This document shows positions 36,460-46,075 of a stretch of 64,000 nt of DNA, in pieces. The stretch's first letter is position 1. Each line of letters opens with the position of its first letter. Origin of the DNA: Staphylococcus durrellii (GTDB taxonomy: Bacteria; Bacillota; Bacilli; Staphylococcales; Staphylococcaceae); the NCBI RefSeq assembly GCF_015594545.1, contig NZ_JADIIO010000001.1, forward strand, positions 1,984,001-2,048,000, written 5' to 3'. The notes under the pieces are model-generated. The model did no database searches. It saw only the letters and a program-made list of their open reading frames with translations, and was not told the DNA's origin. Both the position numbers and the translations under genes were made by a program.

Positions 36460-36825
36460 TTATTTAGTGAAATTATTTTTTAATTCTTCTAACGTTTCAT
36501 CAATTGAACCATCAATTGATAATTTAACTGCCGCAGTAAAGCTACCTTCAACTATAGGCGCAGTTGCTTTTTCTAGTCTATACCCCCCTTCATACATTTC
36601 AATTGCCATATCTAAGTTCATTTCTGCTGAACCAATATCATAAAAACAAATGGCGTCTTCTTCTAATGAATTTAGCGTTTGTTCGATATCGTCAAAAGAT
36701 GTACCAATACCTCCGTTAGTACCTCCTTGAGCGATTACAGTTACACTTTGCGCCATTTGAGCTAACAATGCTTTGGTACCTTGTGCAATATCTTCACTAT
36801 GACTAACTATTACAATTGCTGTCAT
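36460..36825 (-). CDS. dhaM: PTS-dependent dihydroxyacetone kinase phosphotransferase subunit DhaM
   Basis: A 121-residue EIIA(Man)-like domain that takes phosphate from HPr and passes it to the ADP of DhaL. Phospho-His9 lies in IVIVSHSEDIAQG, as in E. coli DhaM. It contains only the EIIA domain, as in other Firmicutes, without the HPr- and EI-like parts of the E. coli protein. The ATG at 36825 is nine bases after AGGAG and one base past the dhaL stop. Third gene of dhaKLM. Confidence 0.88.
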   Translation of the reverse strand: MTAIVIVSHSEDIAQGTKALLAQMAQSVTVIAQGGTNGGIGTSFDDIEQTLNSLEEDAICFYDIGSAEMNLDMAIEMYEGGYRLEKATAPIVEGSFTAAVKLSIDGSIDETLEELKNNFTK

Positions 36826-36826
36826 A

Positions 36827-37402
36827 TTATTCATCTCCTATTAAAGCATTTAAAATATACACACTGCTTTGTGCACCTGGATCGATGTGTCCTTTTGATT
36901 CTTCTTTAAAATAAGCTGCTCTTCCTTTAGTAGCAACCATATCTCTTGTATCGTCAGCAAAACCTTGTAACATTTCCAATGTGACTGCTTCTTCATTTTC
37001 AACGGCCTGTCTTGTACGTTCAATCACATCGAACATAGTTTTTTCGTTTAAAGTCACTTTACCTCTTTCAGCAATAGCATCTGAAAAAGCAATCAGTAAT
37101 TGTTTTAAATTTTCAGAAGTTATTTCTTCTTCAGCTACTTGAGACATTTTAACAAAACTAAATCCATATAATGGTCCTGATGCGCCACCAATATTAGACA
37201 TCAATGTCATACCTGTTGATTTTAGTATTGAACCTACAGATTGTGTATCAATTTTATCCGGTAATGCTTTGAATCCTCGCAACATGTTTACACCATGATC
37301 ACCATCACCGATTGCTCTATCTAATTCTGTTAAGTTATCTTCTTGCTGTGTAAATGTATCGACTAAATTCAATAAATTTTGCGCTAAAGTTTGTACGTCC
37401 AT
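36827..37402 (-). CDS. dhaL: Dihydroxyacetone kinase ADP-binding subunit DhaL
   Basis: A 191-residue helical-barrel subunit carrying a tightly bound ADP that phosphorylates dihydroxyacetone on DhaK. The magnesium-binding Asp motif is LTELDRAIGDGDHGVNM (about residues 24-40), and the lid-side SNIGGASGPLYG follows. Two adjacent ATGs are possible (37405 and 37402); I prefer the second, seven bases after GGAGG. Confidence 0.9.
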   Translation of the reverse strand: MDVQTLAQNLLNLVDTFTQQEDNLTELDRAIGDGDHGVNMLRGFKALPDKIDTQSVGSILKSTGMTLMSNIGGASGPLYGFSFVKMSQVAEEEITSENLKQLLIAFSDAIAERGKVTLNEKTMFDVIERTRQAVENEEAVTLEMLQGFADDTRDMVATKGRAAYFKEESKGHIDPGAQSSVYILNALIGDE

Positions 37403-37423
37403 CATTGTTCCTCCTTTAATTAT

Positions 37424-38389
37424 CTATCCAAAATAACGACTATCTGTATGAGCCTCTAATGCTGTTTCAAGTTCATCAGTATGTGGCACTACTGTGATTG
37501 AAAATCCTTGCATATCTAATGAAGTCATATACTCACCGACTAACCAATGTTTGACGTTTAAATCACGGTTGGCTAGATTTTCACATACATATTTCGTAAC
37601 AATGTCTAATTCAGAAAGTGGTGTGCCTCCCATACCATTTACCATAACAATTACTTCTTTTTCCTTGATTTCTTTATCTAATTCGCTTATTAATCTATCT
37701 ACAATCTCATCAACTGGTGCTATTTTTTCTTTTGATATACCTCTTTCGCCATGGATACCAATACCAATTTCAATTTCATCATCGTCGATATCGAACCCAT
37801 ATTTACCAGTAGTTGGAACTAACGGCGCTGTCAAAGCCATGCCTATTGTTTTAATACCATCTACAAACTGTTGCACTTTTTGTGCAATGCTCTCAAGATT
37901 GTCACCTTGTTCAGCTAGGTACCCAGCATATTTGTGCACCAATACTGTACCAGCTACACCGCGTCTTTGCGCAACGTCATCAACGGATATATCATCTTTG
38001 ACTACCACCATAGCGACATTTATATCTTCCATTTTCGCCATATCTTGTGCCATTTCAAAGTTCATTACATCTCCGGCATAGTTTTTTACTATTAGTAATA
38101 CACCATCCCCATTATCAACTGCTTTAATGGCATTTAAAATTTTATCTGGCGTAGGTGAAGTGAAAATTTCACCACAAACCGCAGCATCTAACATACCATT
38201 GGCAACGAAACCTGCGTGAGCCGGTTCATGACCACTTCCTCCGCCTGATATCAAAGTTGGACCTTGTCGTTTTTTTTCTTTTTTAACTACGACTGTATCC
38301 GATATAATTTCGATATTCTTTGAAGATACTTGTAAACCTGCTAGCATATCTTGTAAATATTGTGTTTTGTCTTTCACTAACTTTTTCAT
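37424..38389 (-). CDS. dhaK: Dihydroxyacetone kinase substrate-binding subunit DhaK
   Basis: A 321-residue subunit that binds dihydroxyacetone covalently through His213 (GIGIHGERGI). The SGGGSGHEPAHAGFV stretch (about residues 48-62) and the NGMGGTP motif are family signatures. The ATG at 38389 follows GGGAGG by eight bases; a longer frame to 38413 starts in poor context. First gene of dhaKLM, which makes dihydroxyacetone phosphate from glycerol-derived dihydroxyacetone using PEP. A cre site lies 55-69 bases upstream. Confidence 0.93.
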   Translation of the reverse strand: MKKLVKDKTQYLQDMLAGLQVSSKNIEIISDTVVVKKEKKRQGPTLISGGGSGHEPAHAGFVANGMLDAAVCGEIFTSPTPDKILNAIKAVDNGDGVLLIVKNYAGDVMNFEMAQDMAKMEDINVAMVVVKDDISVDDVAQRRGVAGTVLVHKYAGYLAEQGDNLESIAQKVQQFVDGIKTIGMALTAPLVPTTGKYGFDIDDDEIEIGIGIHGERGISKEKIAPVDEIVDRLISELDKEIKEKEVIVMVNGMGGTPLSELDIVTKYVCENLANRDLNVKHWLVGEYMTSLDMQGFSITVVPHTDELETALEAHTDSRYFG

Positions 38390-38443
38390 TTTTGTAACCT
38401 CCCTAAATATCATTACTCACTTTATAGTATACCCAACTATCAT

Positions 38444-38458
38444 TTGCAAACGCTATCA
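38444..38458 (-). promoter_or_regulatory. Catabolite-responsive element (cre) upstream of dhaK
   Basis: TTGCAAACGCTATCA matches the CcpA consensus WTGNAANCGNWNNCW at every position. It lies 55-69 bases upstream of the dhaK start, suggesting glucose repression of dihydroxyacetone use. Confidence 0.68.
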
Positions 38459-38471
38459 TTTGTAAATTAAA

Positions 38472-38504
38472 AATCGAATTAAGTAACAAAGACTTAATTC
38501 GATT
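38472..38504 (-). terminator. Terminator of fhuCBG
   Basis: 13-bp perfect stem AATCGAATTAAGT with a seven-base loop and minus-strand TTTTTAA, five bases past the fhuG stop. Confidence 0.85.
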
Positions 38505-38508
38505 CAAA

Positions 38509-39525
38509 TTATACTGTTTTTGATTTGTACATTAAGTATAAGAAATAAGGTGCACCAATAATTGCGACAATTATGCCGGCCGGTATACCGCTTGGTTGTA
38601 GTATTACTTGCCCTACAGTGTCTGAAACTACTAATAACAATGCACCGATAACAATTGATATAGGTAAAAATAATTGATGCCGTGGACCAACAATAGATTT
38701 AGCAATATGTGGTCCCATCAATCCAATAAAACCTATAGCACCTGCGACCGATACTGCCGCAGAAGATAAAATTACTGCTAATACTAACAATACAATACGT
38801 TCTCTACTTACTGTGACTCCTACACCTTGTGCAATGTTTTCATGTACATTTAGTAAATTTAATACATTAGATTTCATCAATAAATAAGGAATTATAATGA
38901 TTAACCATGGTACAAAGGCTATAACGAAAGACCATTCATCTCCCCATATATTCCCAGCTAACCAAGACGCTATAAACTCCGACTGATCTTTATCAAACTT
39001 AGACATTAGTGTCAACGAACCACCACTTAGAGCAGTAGCAAGTCCTACACCGACAAGTACCATACTGGCAGGTGTAATCCCTTCTCCTTTGTTGTAACTA
39101 AAGCTGAAGATTAATAATGCAGTAACAACTCCACCAATCATACTAATAATTGGTAATACGTAGACAAAATTATCTGCGCTAACTTGCCCTATAACAATAA
39201 ATAAAGCAATAGCGAAACCACTGCCAGCATTGATACCTAAAATCCCTGGCTCAGCTAATGGATTGCGTGTAACACTTTGAATAACTCCACCGCTTATTGC
39301 TAAGGCAACACCAGCCAATATTGTAATTAGCATTCTTGGTAATCTGAAATCAAGTAATATTAATGAGTCTGTATAGTTCCCTTGCCCAAATAGAGTTTTA
39401 AAGAATTCTGCCATCGTCATTTTATATTCGCCAGAGGTCATGCTCCAAGCACATGCTAACAATAATAATATTAATAATATAATCATTGTCAGCCACTGCT
39501 TATGTCTTAATTTAGGATTAATCAT
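38509..39525 (-). CDS. fhuG: Ferric hydroxamate ABC transporter permease FhuG
   Basis: A 338-residue FecCD-type permease with about 10 helices. PGILGINAGSGFAIAL (about residues 93-108) and GAIGFIGLMGPHIAKSIVG (about 263-281) are typical of siderophore permeases and contact the ATPase. It pairs with FhuB to import hydroxamate siderophore-iron. It overlaps fhuB by four bases. In S. aureus fhuC also energises other siderophore importers. Confidence 0.92.
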   Translation of the reverse strand: MINPKLRHKQWLTMIILLILLLLACAWSMTSGEYKMTMAEFFKTLFGQGNYTDSLILLDFRLPRMLITILAGVALAISGGVIQSVTRNPLAEPGILGINAGSGFAIALFIVIGQVSADNFVYVLPIISMIGGVVTALLIFSFSYNKGEGITPASMVLVGVGLATALSGGSLTLMSKFDKDQSEFIASWLAGNIWGDEWSFVIAFVPWLIIIIPYLLMKSNVLNLLNVHENIAQGVGVTVSRERIVLLVLAVILSSAAVSVAGAIGFIGLMGPHIAKSIVGPRHQLFLPISIVIGALLLVVSDTVGQVILQPSGIPAGIIVAIIGAPYFLYLMYKSKTV

Positions 39526-40523
39526 GAAAAGCGACCTCCTTTTTTAACTAAATATAAAAAGTAAGGTACACCAATGAAAGAAATTATTGAACCTACAGGC
39601 GCTTCACCAAGCATTCTCGCTAAAGTGTCGGCACCTAAGACGAGTAAACCGCCAATTACTGCCGTTAAAGGGATGACACGCGCATAATCCGTTCCCACTA
39701 TATAGCGAACAATATGTGGCACCATCAATCCTACAAATGCGATTTGTCCTACCATAGCAACTGCTATACCTGCTAAAATCATTGAAAGCACTAAAGTAGT
39801 ACCACGGATTGCGGTAACATTTTGTCCTAAACCTTTTGCCAAAGTCTCTCCTAAGTTCAAAATAGTTAATTGCTTACTAATAGAAATTAGTATAACAAGT
39901 GATACCAAGATAAATGGCGCAGCCCAAAATAATTGTGGCCACGTCGTCCCTGAAACACCACCGGCGCTCCAAAAAGTTAAACTTTGATTTAATCTAAACA
40001 TCAAAGCGATACCTTGACTTAGCGCCGTTAATAAAGCGCTTACTGCAGCTCCTGCCAAAATAATACGCATCGGATTGAAACCGTCACTTCGTGAACGACC
40101 AATCATTAATACGATAAAACCACCTAGTAAAGCTCCAACAAAACCGGCAACCATTAATAGTAAAAACGGTGCTTTCGGTACTATGGCGTAAGTTAAAGCC
40201 AACATGAAAGATGCACCTGAATTTAAACCGATTAAACTCGGATCTGCTAAGCCGTTTTTCGTCACACCTTGAATAACTGCACCAGCAGTAGCAAGTGCCA
40301 TACCTACTAATACAGCGCCTACATCTCGAGGTATACGTATTTCACTAATAATATTATGTTGTTGATTACTTGAGTCATAATTGAAAACTGCTTGAAAAAT
40401 CGTTCCGATATTAATTTTAGCTTCCCCTAGTAAAATGGATACGAATAACATAACCACTAACAATATTATGGCAATCACAAACGTTGTCGTAAAACTATAT
40501 TTTTTTCTGTTATGTGTAGTCAT
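39522..40523 (-). CDS. fhuB: Ferric hydroxamate ABC transporter permease FhuB
   Basis: A 333-residue FecCD-type permease with the same architecture as FhuG: DPSLIGLNSGASFMLAL (about residues 93-109) and GQIAFVGLMVPHIVRYIVG (about 257-275). Heterodimer partner of FhuG. It lies 10 bases after the fhuC stop, and its ribosome site GGGGTATAATC is modest. Confidence 0.92.
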   Translation of the reverse strand: MTTHNRKKYSFTTTFVIAIILLVVMLFVSILLGEAKINIGTIFQAVFNYDSSNQQHNIISEIRIPRDVGAVLVGMALATAGAVIQGVTKNGLADPSLIGLNSGASFMLALTYAIVPKAPFLLLMVAGFVGALLGGFIVLMIGRSRSDGFNPMRIILAGAAVSALLTALSQGIALMFRLNQSLTFWSAGGVSGTTWPQLFWAAPFILVSLVILISISKQLTILNLGETLAKGLGQNVTAIRGTTLVLSMILAGIAVAMVGQIAFVGLMVPHIVRYIVGTDYARVIPLTAVIGGLLVLGADTLARMLGEAPVGSIISFIGVPYFLYLVKKGGRFS

Positions 40524-40533
40524 GATTATACCC

Positions 40534-41337
40534 CTATACTTGAGAATAGCTACGACGACATAAATCGTATGTGACTAGCATTGGTTTACCAGTACGTGGA
40601 TCTTCACTAATCTCTACATCGATATTGAATACTTTTTCTAGTATATCTTTAGTTAAAACGTTCTCAGTTGTGCCATCTGCTACGATGTCTCCATCCTTCA
40701 TAGTAATAAGATGATCTGAAAAACGTACGGCTTGATTAATATCATGTAATACCATCACAATCGTACAGCCTTGCTCTTGATTTAATTGAGTTATAAGTTC
40801 TAAAATTTCTAATTGATGTGAAATATCTAAATAAGTAGTTGGTTCGTCTAAAAAGATTATGTCTGTTCTTTGTGCTAATGCCATAGCTATCCATACACGT
40901 TGTCTTTGACCACCACTTAAATCATTAATCGAACGATCTTTAAAATCGTATGTGCCAGTAACATTTAATGCCCAATCTATTTCTTTTTTATCTTCTGCGG
41001 ATAAACGTCCAAAGCCTTTTTGATGAGGAAAACGACCATATGAAACAAGCTCACCTACAGTAAGTCCGTCTGCAACTTCGGGAGATTGAGGTAAAATAGC
41101 AATCTTTTTCGCAATATCTTTTGTAGATTGAGAATGAATACTTTTACCGTCTAAAATAATATCTCCGTTCGAGATAGCTAATAATCTTGATAGTGCTTTA
41201 AGTAACGTTGATTTCCCACAACCATTAGGTCCAATAATAGAAGTAATTTGACCATCTGGTATAGTAACATCTAAATTATCGACAATAACATTTTCGCCGT
41301 AACTAATGGTAACTTGATTTCCATTTAAACGCGTCAT
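40534..41337 (-). CDS. fhuC: Siderophore ABC transporter ATPase FhuC
   Basis: A 267-residue cytoplasmic ATPase: Walker A GPNGCGKST (about residues 36-44), signature LSGGQRQRVWIAMALAQ (about 140-156), Walker B IIFLDEPTTYLD and H-loop VLHD. First gene of fhuCBG, powering uptake of ferric hydroxamates. The Fur box upstream indicates iron-dependent repression. The hydroxamate-binding lipoproteins are not encoded in this window. Confidence 0.95.
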   Translation of the reverse strand: MTRLNGNQVTISYGENVIVDNLDVTIPDGQITSIIGPNGCGKSTLLKALSRLLAISNGDIILDGKSIHSQSTKDIAKKIAILPQSPEVADGLTVGELVSYGRFPHQKGFGRLSAEDKKEIDWALNVTGTYDFKDRSINDLSGGQRQRVWIAMALAQRTDIIFLDEPTTYLDISHQLEILELITQLNQEQGCTIVMVLHDINQAVRFSDHLITMKDGDIVADGTTENVLTKDILEKVFNIDVEISEDPRTGKPMLVTYDLCRRSYSQV

Positions 41338-41443
41338 ACATACCCTTCTTCCTAAATAATAAGCATAAATAAATTCGGTATTTCTATATCAGAACTTTAT
41401 ATATAAAAACTAAAATCGTAATTTTTATTCGTTTAGTAGTAAA

Positions 41444-41458
41444 TGATAATCATTATCA
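41444..41458 (-). promoter_or_regulatory. Fur box upstream of fhuC
   Basis: TGATAATCATTATCA is a perfect 7-1-7 Fur inverted repeat, 107-121 bases upstream of the fhuC start. Confidence 0.92.
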
Positions 41459-41543
41459 TGTTAAACATTATACCATCTTTTAGATACATTGACTATTACA
41501 GAACAACAACAATTTTAAGCATAATGCTCTTAATATTAACAAA

Positions 41544-41584
41544 AAAGGATTATGCCAATTACCTGTTAACTGGCATAATCCTTT
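41544..41584 (-). terminator. Terminator of the yitT-family gene
   Basis: 14-bp stem AAAGGATTATGCCA / TGGCATAATCCTTT followed on the minus strand by TTTGTTAA, 10 bases past the stop. Confidence 0.85.
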
Positions 41585-41594
41585 ATATTATCGT

Positions 41595-42431
41595 TTAATG
41601 TTCATCTATTAAAAAACCATTTCCATATACGTCACGTACGTCATGTATTACGAGGAAGGCATTTTCATCTATTTTACGAATTAAACGTTTCGCTCTTGTA
41701 ACTTGTGTTTTAGAAATTACAACGTATAAAACATCTTTTTCTTCTTTCGAGAAATAACCTCTACCATTTAAAATAGTTAATCCTCTGCCTACCTTTTCAT
41801 CAATAACTTTGGCAACTTCATCGGGATGACTTGAGATAATAGTCATTGCTTTTTTCGTATTGAGACCCTCAATTACAAATTCCATCACTTTCGTTCCTAT
41901 ATATAATGAAATCACTGTTACTAAGGCACTAGATAATGCAATTTGAGTTAATGAAATTAATACGACAAGTAAATCAAAGAATAGTAACGCGTATGGCGTA
42001 CTTACATCTAAATACTTAGTCGCTATTTTAGCAAGTATCGTAGTACCTGCAGTTGTACCTCCAGCAAGAACGATTACACCAATACCAATACCAACACATG
42101 TACCACCAAATATAGCATTAACTAATATGTTGTCAGTTTCTACACGCCAACTATGAGTTAATGATAAAAATATTGAAATTAATACCGTAGCTATAATAGT
42201 GAGATACATACTACGTTTACTTAGAAATTTATAACCTAAACCTATCAAGATGGCATTAAGTACAAAGTTTGTAAGTCCAGGCGATATATGGAAACCATAA
42301 TACAATACAATGGCCAAACCAGTTACGCCACCCTCACCAAGGTTTGCAGAGATAATAAAAGTATTTACACCCGCAGCAAATATAAATGATCCTATGACAA
42401 CTAAACTAATATCTCTTAAAGTTTTGTTCAC
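41595..42431 (-). CDS. YitT-family membrane protein (DUF161/DUF2179)
   Basis: A 278-residue protein: five or six membrane helices (about residues 8-195) with the repeated GEGGVTGLAI and GGTTAGTTILAK motifs, then a cytoplasmic DUF2179 domain (about 200-278; VGRGLTILNGRGYFS). Its substrate is unknown. The GTG at 42431 follows GGAGG by eight bases; a longer frame from 42464 begins upstream of that site. Transcribed alone. Confidence 0.85.
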   Translation of the reverse strand: MNKTLRDISLVVIGSFIFAAGVNTFIISANLGEGGVTGLAIVLYYGFHISPGLTNFVLNAILIGLGYKFLSKRSMYLTIIATVLISIFLSLTHSWRVETDNILVNAIFGGTCVGIGIGVIVLAGGTTAGTTILAKIATKYLDVSTPYALLFFDLLVVLISLTQIALSSALVTVISLYIGTKVMEFVIEGLNTKKAMTIISSHPDEVAKVIDEKVGRGLTILNGRGYFSKEEKDVLYVVISKTQVTRAKRLIRKIDENAFLVIHDVRDVYGNGFLIDEH

Positions 42432-42722
42432 ATTTTCATCCTCCCGAATTAATATTCCTATCAATAAAATAGTAGCAAATTAAACTTAATACCTCAACAA
42501 CGCTAACTAATACTATAAAGCATTTATAATTTTAAAAATTCTGAATTTTCTATTTACTTATCTTTTATATCTTGCTATAATGTTATTTATCTTCTTATTG
42601 AAACCCAATAAGAAGCCATCTCCTTTGTGTTGTTTATAGTAACAAACAAAAACAAATTTTTGCTCGAAGTATGTTATAAGTACCTAGTCCTTGCTTTTAA
42701 CATACGTTTAATTCATTTCCCG

Positions 42723-42760
42723 TAAAAGCCAAGTAACATTATCAGATTACTTGGCTTTTA
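42723..42760 (-). terminator. Second hairpin after nupC
   Basis: 14-bp perfect stem TAAAAGCCAAGTAA; 33 bases beyond the first nupC terminator on the minus strand. Acts as a back-up terminator or insulates the yitT promoter. Confidence 0.7.
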
Positions 42761-42792
42761 TTATGCCGTTCTTTATTTATAATTTAACATAC

Positions 42793-42829
42793 AAAAACTC
42801 GCCGTTTTTAAATTTAACGGCGAGTTTTT
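42793..42829 (-). terminator. Terminator of nupC
   Basis: 14-bp perfect stem AAAAACTCGCCGTT with nine-base loop and minus-strand TTTTTGTATG, 10 bases past the stop. Confidence 0.88.
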
Positions 42830-42838
42830 ATATGTTAA

Positions 42839-44068
42839 TTACCAAGCAAATAATCCGACAAATCCTGCTGTCATTAGCGATACTAAAATACCTGCTAACA
42901 GTAACATTGGTACGTATTGAGAGACAAAGTCTGAAGTCTTTTTGTCTACAATGCCTTTTAACGTACCAACAATCATACCAATTGTTGAGAAGTTGGCAAA
43001 TGATATTAAGAAAGTCGTAATCACTGCACGTCTATGTGGCGAGTAAGAACCGATAACATCTTTAATTTGTCCCATAACTACGAACTCATTTGTCACAATT
43101 TTCTTAGCCATTTGTTGTGCTACAATCCATGCTTCATCAAAAGGCAAGCCAAGTAGTAAGGCAAATGGATACATGAAGACGCCTAATATCTGATCCAGAC
43201 CAAAACTACCCTTCAATCCTACCCATGTACTGATAACGCCTGTCAACGCGTTAATTAAACGGTCGATTAAATCTGACAATGCCACAAAACTAATTACGAA
43301 TGCAATTATGATTAAAATCAATTTACCTGCATTTAAAACGGAATCACCTAAGAATGAGAAAAATGGTTGTTTTTCAAGCTCATTATTTTTAATACTATAA
43401 ATGACGTCATTTTGTTCCTCAATACGTACCGGATTTAATATGGCTGACACTATAATCGCATTTATTATATTTAGCGGTATAGCCGTAAGCACTAAATCTC
43501 CGGGTACCATCGCTACATACGCCCCTACGATAGCACCAGATACTGAACTCATAGACATCATGGCTACTGTAAGTACACGCGCCTCGTTCATTCTTTTCAA
43601 TTGTTCACTAGAAACCGCTAAGGCTTCTGTGTTACCTAAAAACATCATTTCGATACCGAAGAATGATTCAAATTTAGGCTGTCTAGTAATTTTAGCCAAT
43701 AGCCAACCTATCCAACCAATCACACGTGGTAAGATATTAAAATACATTAGAACATCAAATAGTGGTACTATAAGTAAAATAGGGAATAAAGCACTTACTG
43801 CCATATCCATATTTTTTTGACCCACCCAGCTTGCAAAAGCAAAACCTGTTCCCGCATGAGCGGATTGTATAACCCAAGCAATGGCATTAGCTAAACTTTG
43901 GACGACCGCCTTCCCCCACGGGAAATAAATAAAGAACCATGCCAAAATGACATTGACGATAACTAAAATAATAATTGATTTCCACTGTATATCTTTACGA
44001 TTTCTAGAAAAAATTACTGCAATTGCTAAAAATACTAGCAATCCAATTATATTAATTACTAAAAACAT
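42839..44068 (-). CDS. nupC: Concentrative nucleoside transporter NupC
   Basis: A 409-residue CNT-family symporter that imports nucleosides with protons or sodium. About 10 membrane helices. The FGIEMMFLGNTEALAVSSEQL segment (about residues 137-157) and QMAKKIVTNEFVVMGQI (about 319-335) carry the substrate-contacting Glu, Asn and Phe residues of the family. The ribosome site GGTGGGGGTTCA precedes the ATG. A cre site lies upstream. Confidence 0.93.
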   Translation of the reverse strand: MFLVINIIGLLVFLAIAVIFSRNRKDIQWKSIIILVIVNVILAWFFIYFPWGKAVVQSLANAIAWVIQSAHAGTGFAFASWVGQKNMDMAVSALFPILLIVPLFDVLMYFNILPRVIGWIGWLLAKITRQPKFESFFGIEMMFLGNTEALAVSSEQLKRMNEARVLTVAMMSMSSVSGAIVGAYVAMVPGDLVLTAIPLNIINAIIVSAILNPVRIEEQNDVIYSIKNNELEKQPFFSFLGDSVLNAGKLILIIIAFVISFVALSDLIDRLINALTGVISTWVGLKGSFGLDQILGVFMYPFALLLGLPFDEAWIVAQQMAKKIVTNEFVVMGQIKDVIGSYSPHRRAVITTFLISFANFSTIGMIVGTLKGIVDKKTSDFVSQYVPMLLLAGILVSLMTAGFVGLFAW

Positions 44069-44210
44069 TGAACCCCCACCGTTTCATTTGTCTGTCTTTT
44101 AGTTACTAAACTCCCAATAATTTGACTAACTTATTATCATGCTAATATTTAAGAAAATATGTGACAATGTGACCAAATCCTTCTAAAATCAAACACCTTG
44201 CCACTTTATA

Positions 44211-44225
44211 TGTATTCGCTTACAA
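44211..44225 (-). promoter_or_regulatory. Candidate cre site upstream of nupC
   Basis: On the minus strand TTGTAAGCGAATACA fits WTGNAANCGNWNNCW at all constrained positions. It lies about 143-157 bases before the nupC start. Weaker evidence than the dhaK site because of the distance. Confidence 0.5.
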
Positions 44226-44356
44226 AGTCACCATTAAACGTTTCACTTACTTAATCGTCATCTTTGATAGCAAGTTAATTATAGCATGCTAATACTTGCG
44301 TTAAAATAAATATTTTATGATATTTATAACCTTAATATAACGATTCACTTTTGTTT

Positions 44357-46075
44357 TTAATTACTATTTAGATTTTGAGTCGTTACAAATTGCTGGTATT
44401 TTTCATGGGTATTAATTAATGTTTCATGGTTACCTACACCTGTCACGCGCCCCTTATCTATAAAAACAATTTGATCAGCTTTTCTTATAGTAGAAAGGCG
44501 GTGTGCAATAACAACGGTAGTTCTATTAGTCATTAATTCTTCTAATGCCTCTTGAATCTTACTTTCACTTTCACTATCCAAGTTCGCGGTCGCTTCATCT
44601 AACAATAAGATATCCGGATTTTTAACAAAACTTCGTGCAATATCTATCCTTTGTCGTTGACCACCTGAAAGTTTCACGCCCCGTTCTCCTACCAACGTGT
44701 CATACCCTTGCTCTAAATTCATAATAAAATCATCACAGTTGGCTAATTTGGCATATTTAACTAATTCTGCTGTAGAGACTTCACGATTAATTCCATATAA
44801 TATATTGTCTTTAATAGTACCATTCATCATCGCATTAGATTGCATTACATAACCAATTTTATTGCGCCATTCAGCCAATGGCATATCATAAATTGAGTCA
44901 TCTCCATATGCAACTCTACCTGAATCAATATCATACATACGTTCTATAATATTAAAAATCGTACTTTTCCCCGAACCTGAAGGACCAACAAAAGCTGTAA
45001 CTTTGCCTGATGGAATTTCAAAATTTACATCATCTAAAATAGATTTAACATCATACTTAAAATCAACCTGATTAAATTCCAATGTACTACCTGCAATAAT
45101 GTTAGCATTTTCGACATGCATAACTTCTAGTGGCTCTTGCATGATTTCATATATTCTGGCACTCGCACCGACCGCCTTTTTGTAATCAGTAACTAATGTA
45201 GATAAATTCACTAATGGCGAGGATAGCTGAACGACGTAAAATATCATCGCGATCAATGTACCAGCCGATATAGCACCTGAAGCAATACGTAAGGCACCAA
45301 AACCTAAAATAATCGCAATCGTCAATAGCATGATTAGCCCAGATAATGGTTGGATAATCGCAGTAATTTTTGCCTGCTTCAAACCTAAATCATAAATTCT
45401 ATTTAGATTTCGATGTGCATTATCTAATTCAGCCTCTTCAGTATTTGAAACTTTAACTAAACGCATCTCAGTCAACACACGTCCTAGTAACCCACTAAAA
45501 TTGGCAATCTCTGTTTGTGTTTTTTTGGAAACATTTTGCATTACTTTACCTAATGGAATCATAATTATGACAAATACTGGAATTGTTATAAACGTCAACA
45601 ATGTCATCTTCCAATCCATAATAAATAACATAATAAAAGAACCGATAATCGTAATTGCTGAGGGTAACAGGTTAGGTAATTTTTGAGAAATAAATTCATT
45701 AATTACTTTGGTGTCATCCGTTAAACGGCTCATTAATTGACCACTTTCATTTTGATCAAAAAATGGCATTTTCAAATGAATAATATGTTGCCATAACAGT
45801 GAACGAATGGCATAAATTATTTTTTCGCCAATTTTGCTTAATAGGTAAAGACCAACCCCACTTAAAATTGCGTTAAGTATAAACACACCAATAAACAACA
45901 TAATGAAATTCCAATTCATACTGTCAAAAGAAAAATTATCTACTAATTTTCCTGTAAACGCTGGGACAACCAAGCCTGTAATACTACCTAAAGAAGAAAT
46001 AATAACGGCAACGATTATTAACAATGTTGGCCAGTTAATTTTTTTAAATAAATAGAACAATGGATTAGCTTGCAT
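44357..46075 (-). CDS. abcA: ABC multidrug exporter AbcA
   Basis: A 572-residue homodimer-type half-transporter: membrane domain about residues 1-315 and ATPase domain with Walker A GPSGSGKSTIF, signature LSGGQRQRIDIARSF, Walker B ILLLDEATANLD and H-loop IAHRLST. S. aureus AbcA exports beta-lactams, dyes and phenol-soluble modulins. The ATG at 46075 follows AGAGGT and matches the family length; the longer frame to 46189 has 38 extra residues of unlikely composition. It is divergent from pbp4 with a shared 232-bp control region, as in S. aureus, where MgrA and NorG act. Confidence 0.93.
   Translation of the reverse strand: MQANPLFYLFKKINWPTLLIIVAVIISSLGSITGLVVPAFTGKLVDNFSFDSMNWNFIMLFIGVFILNAILSGVGLYLLSKIGEKIIYAIRSLLWQHIIHLKMPFFDQNESGQLMSRLTDDTKVINEFISQKLPNLLPSAITIIGSFIMLFIMDWKMTLLTFITIPVFVIIMIPLGKVMQNVSKKTQTEIANFSGLLGRVLTEMRLVKVSNTEEAELDNAHRNLNRIYDLGLKQAKITAIIQPLSGLIMLLTIAIILGFGALRIASGAISAGTLIAMIFYVVQLSSPLVNLSTLVTDYKKAVGASARIYEIMQEPLEVMHVENANIIAGSTLEFNQVDFKYDVKSILDDVNFEIPSGKVTAFVGPSGSGKSTIFNIIERMYDIDSGRVAYGDDSIYDMPLAEWRNKIGYVMQSNAMMNGTIKDNILYGINREVSTAELVKYAKLANCDDFIMNLEQGYDTLVGERGVKLSGGQRQRIDIARSFVKNPDILLLDEATANLDSESESKIQEALEELMTNRTTVVIAHRLSTIRKADQIVFIDKGRVTGVGNHETLINTHEKYQQFVTTQNLNSN

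Larger units (their letters stand above)
42432..42838. other. Intergenic region between nupC and the yitT-family gene
   Basis: About 400 bases. It holds two tandem hairpins next to the nupC stop (42793-42829 and 42723-42760) and, toward the yitT start, AT-rich promoter-like sequence. No gene or riboswitch is apparent. Confidence 0.6.

Noticed and set aside
37494-38081. 195-codon plus-strand frame opposite dhaK
   Set aside because: Antisense to a gene with clear catalytic motifs; Ser/Ile-rich composition typical of a reverse-complement shadow.
43401-43820. 139-codon plus-strand frame opposite nupC
   Set aside because: Antisense shadow; no start signals.
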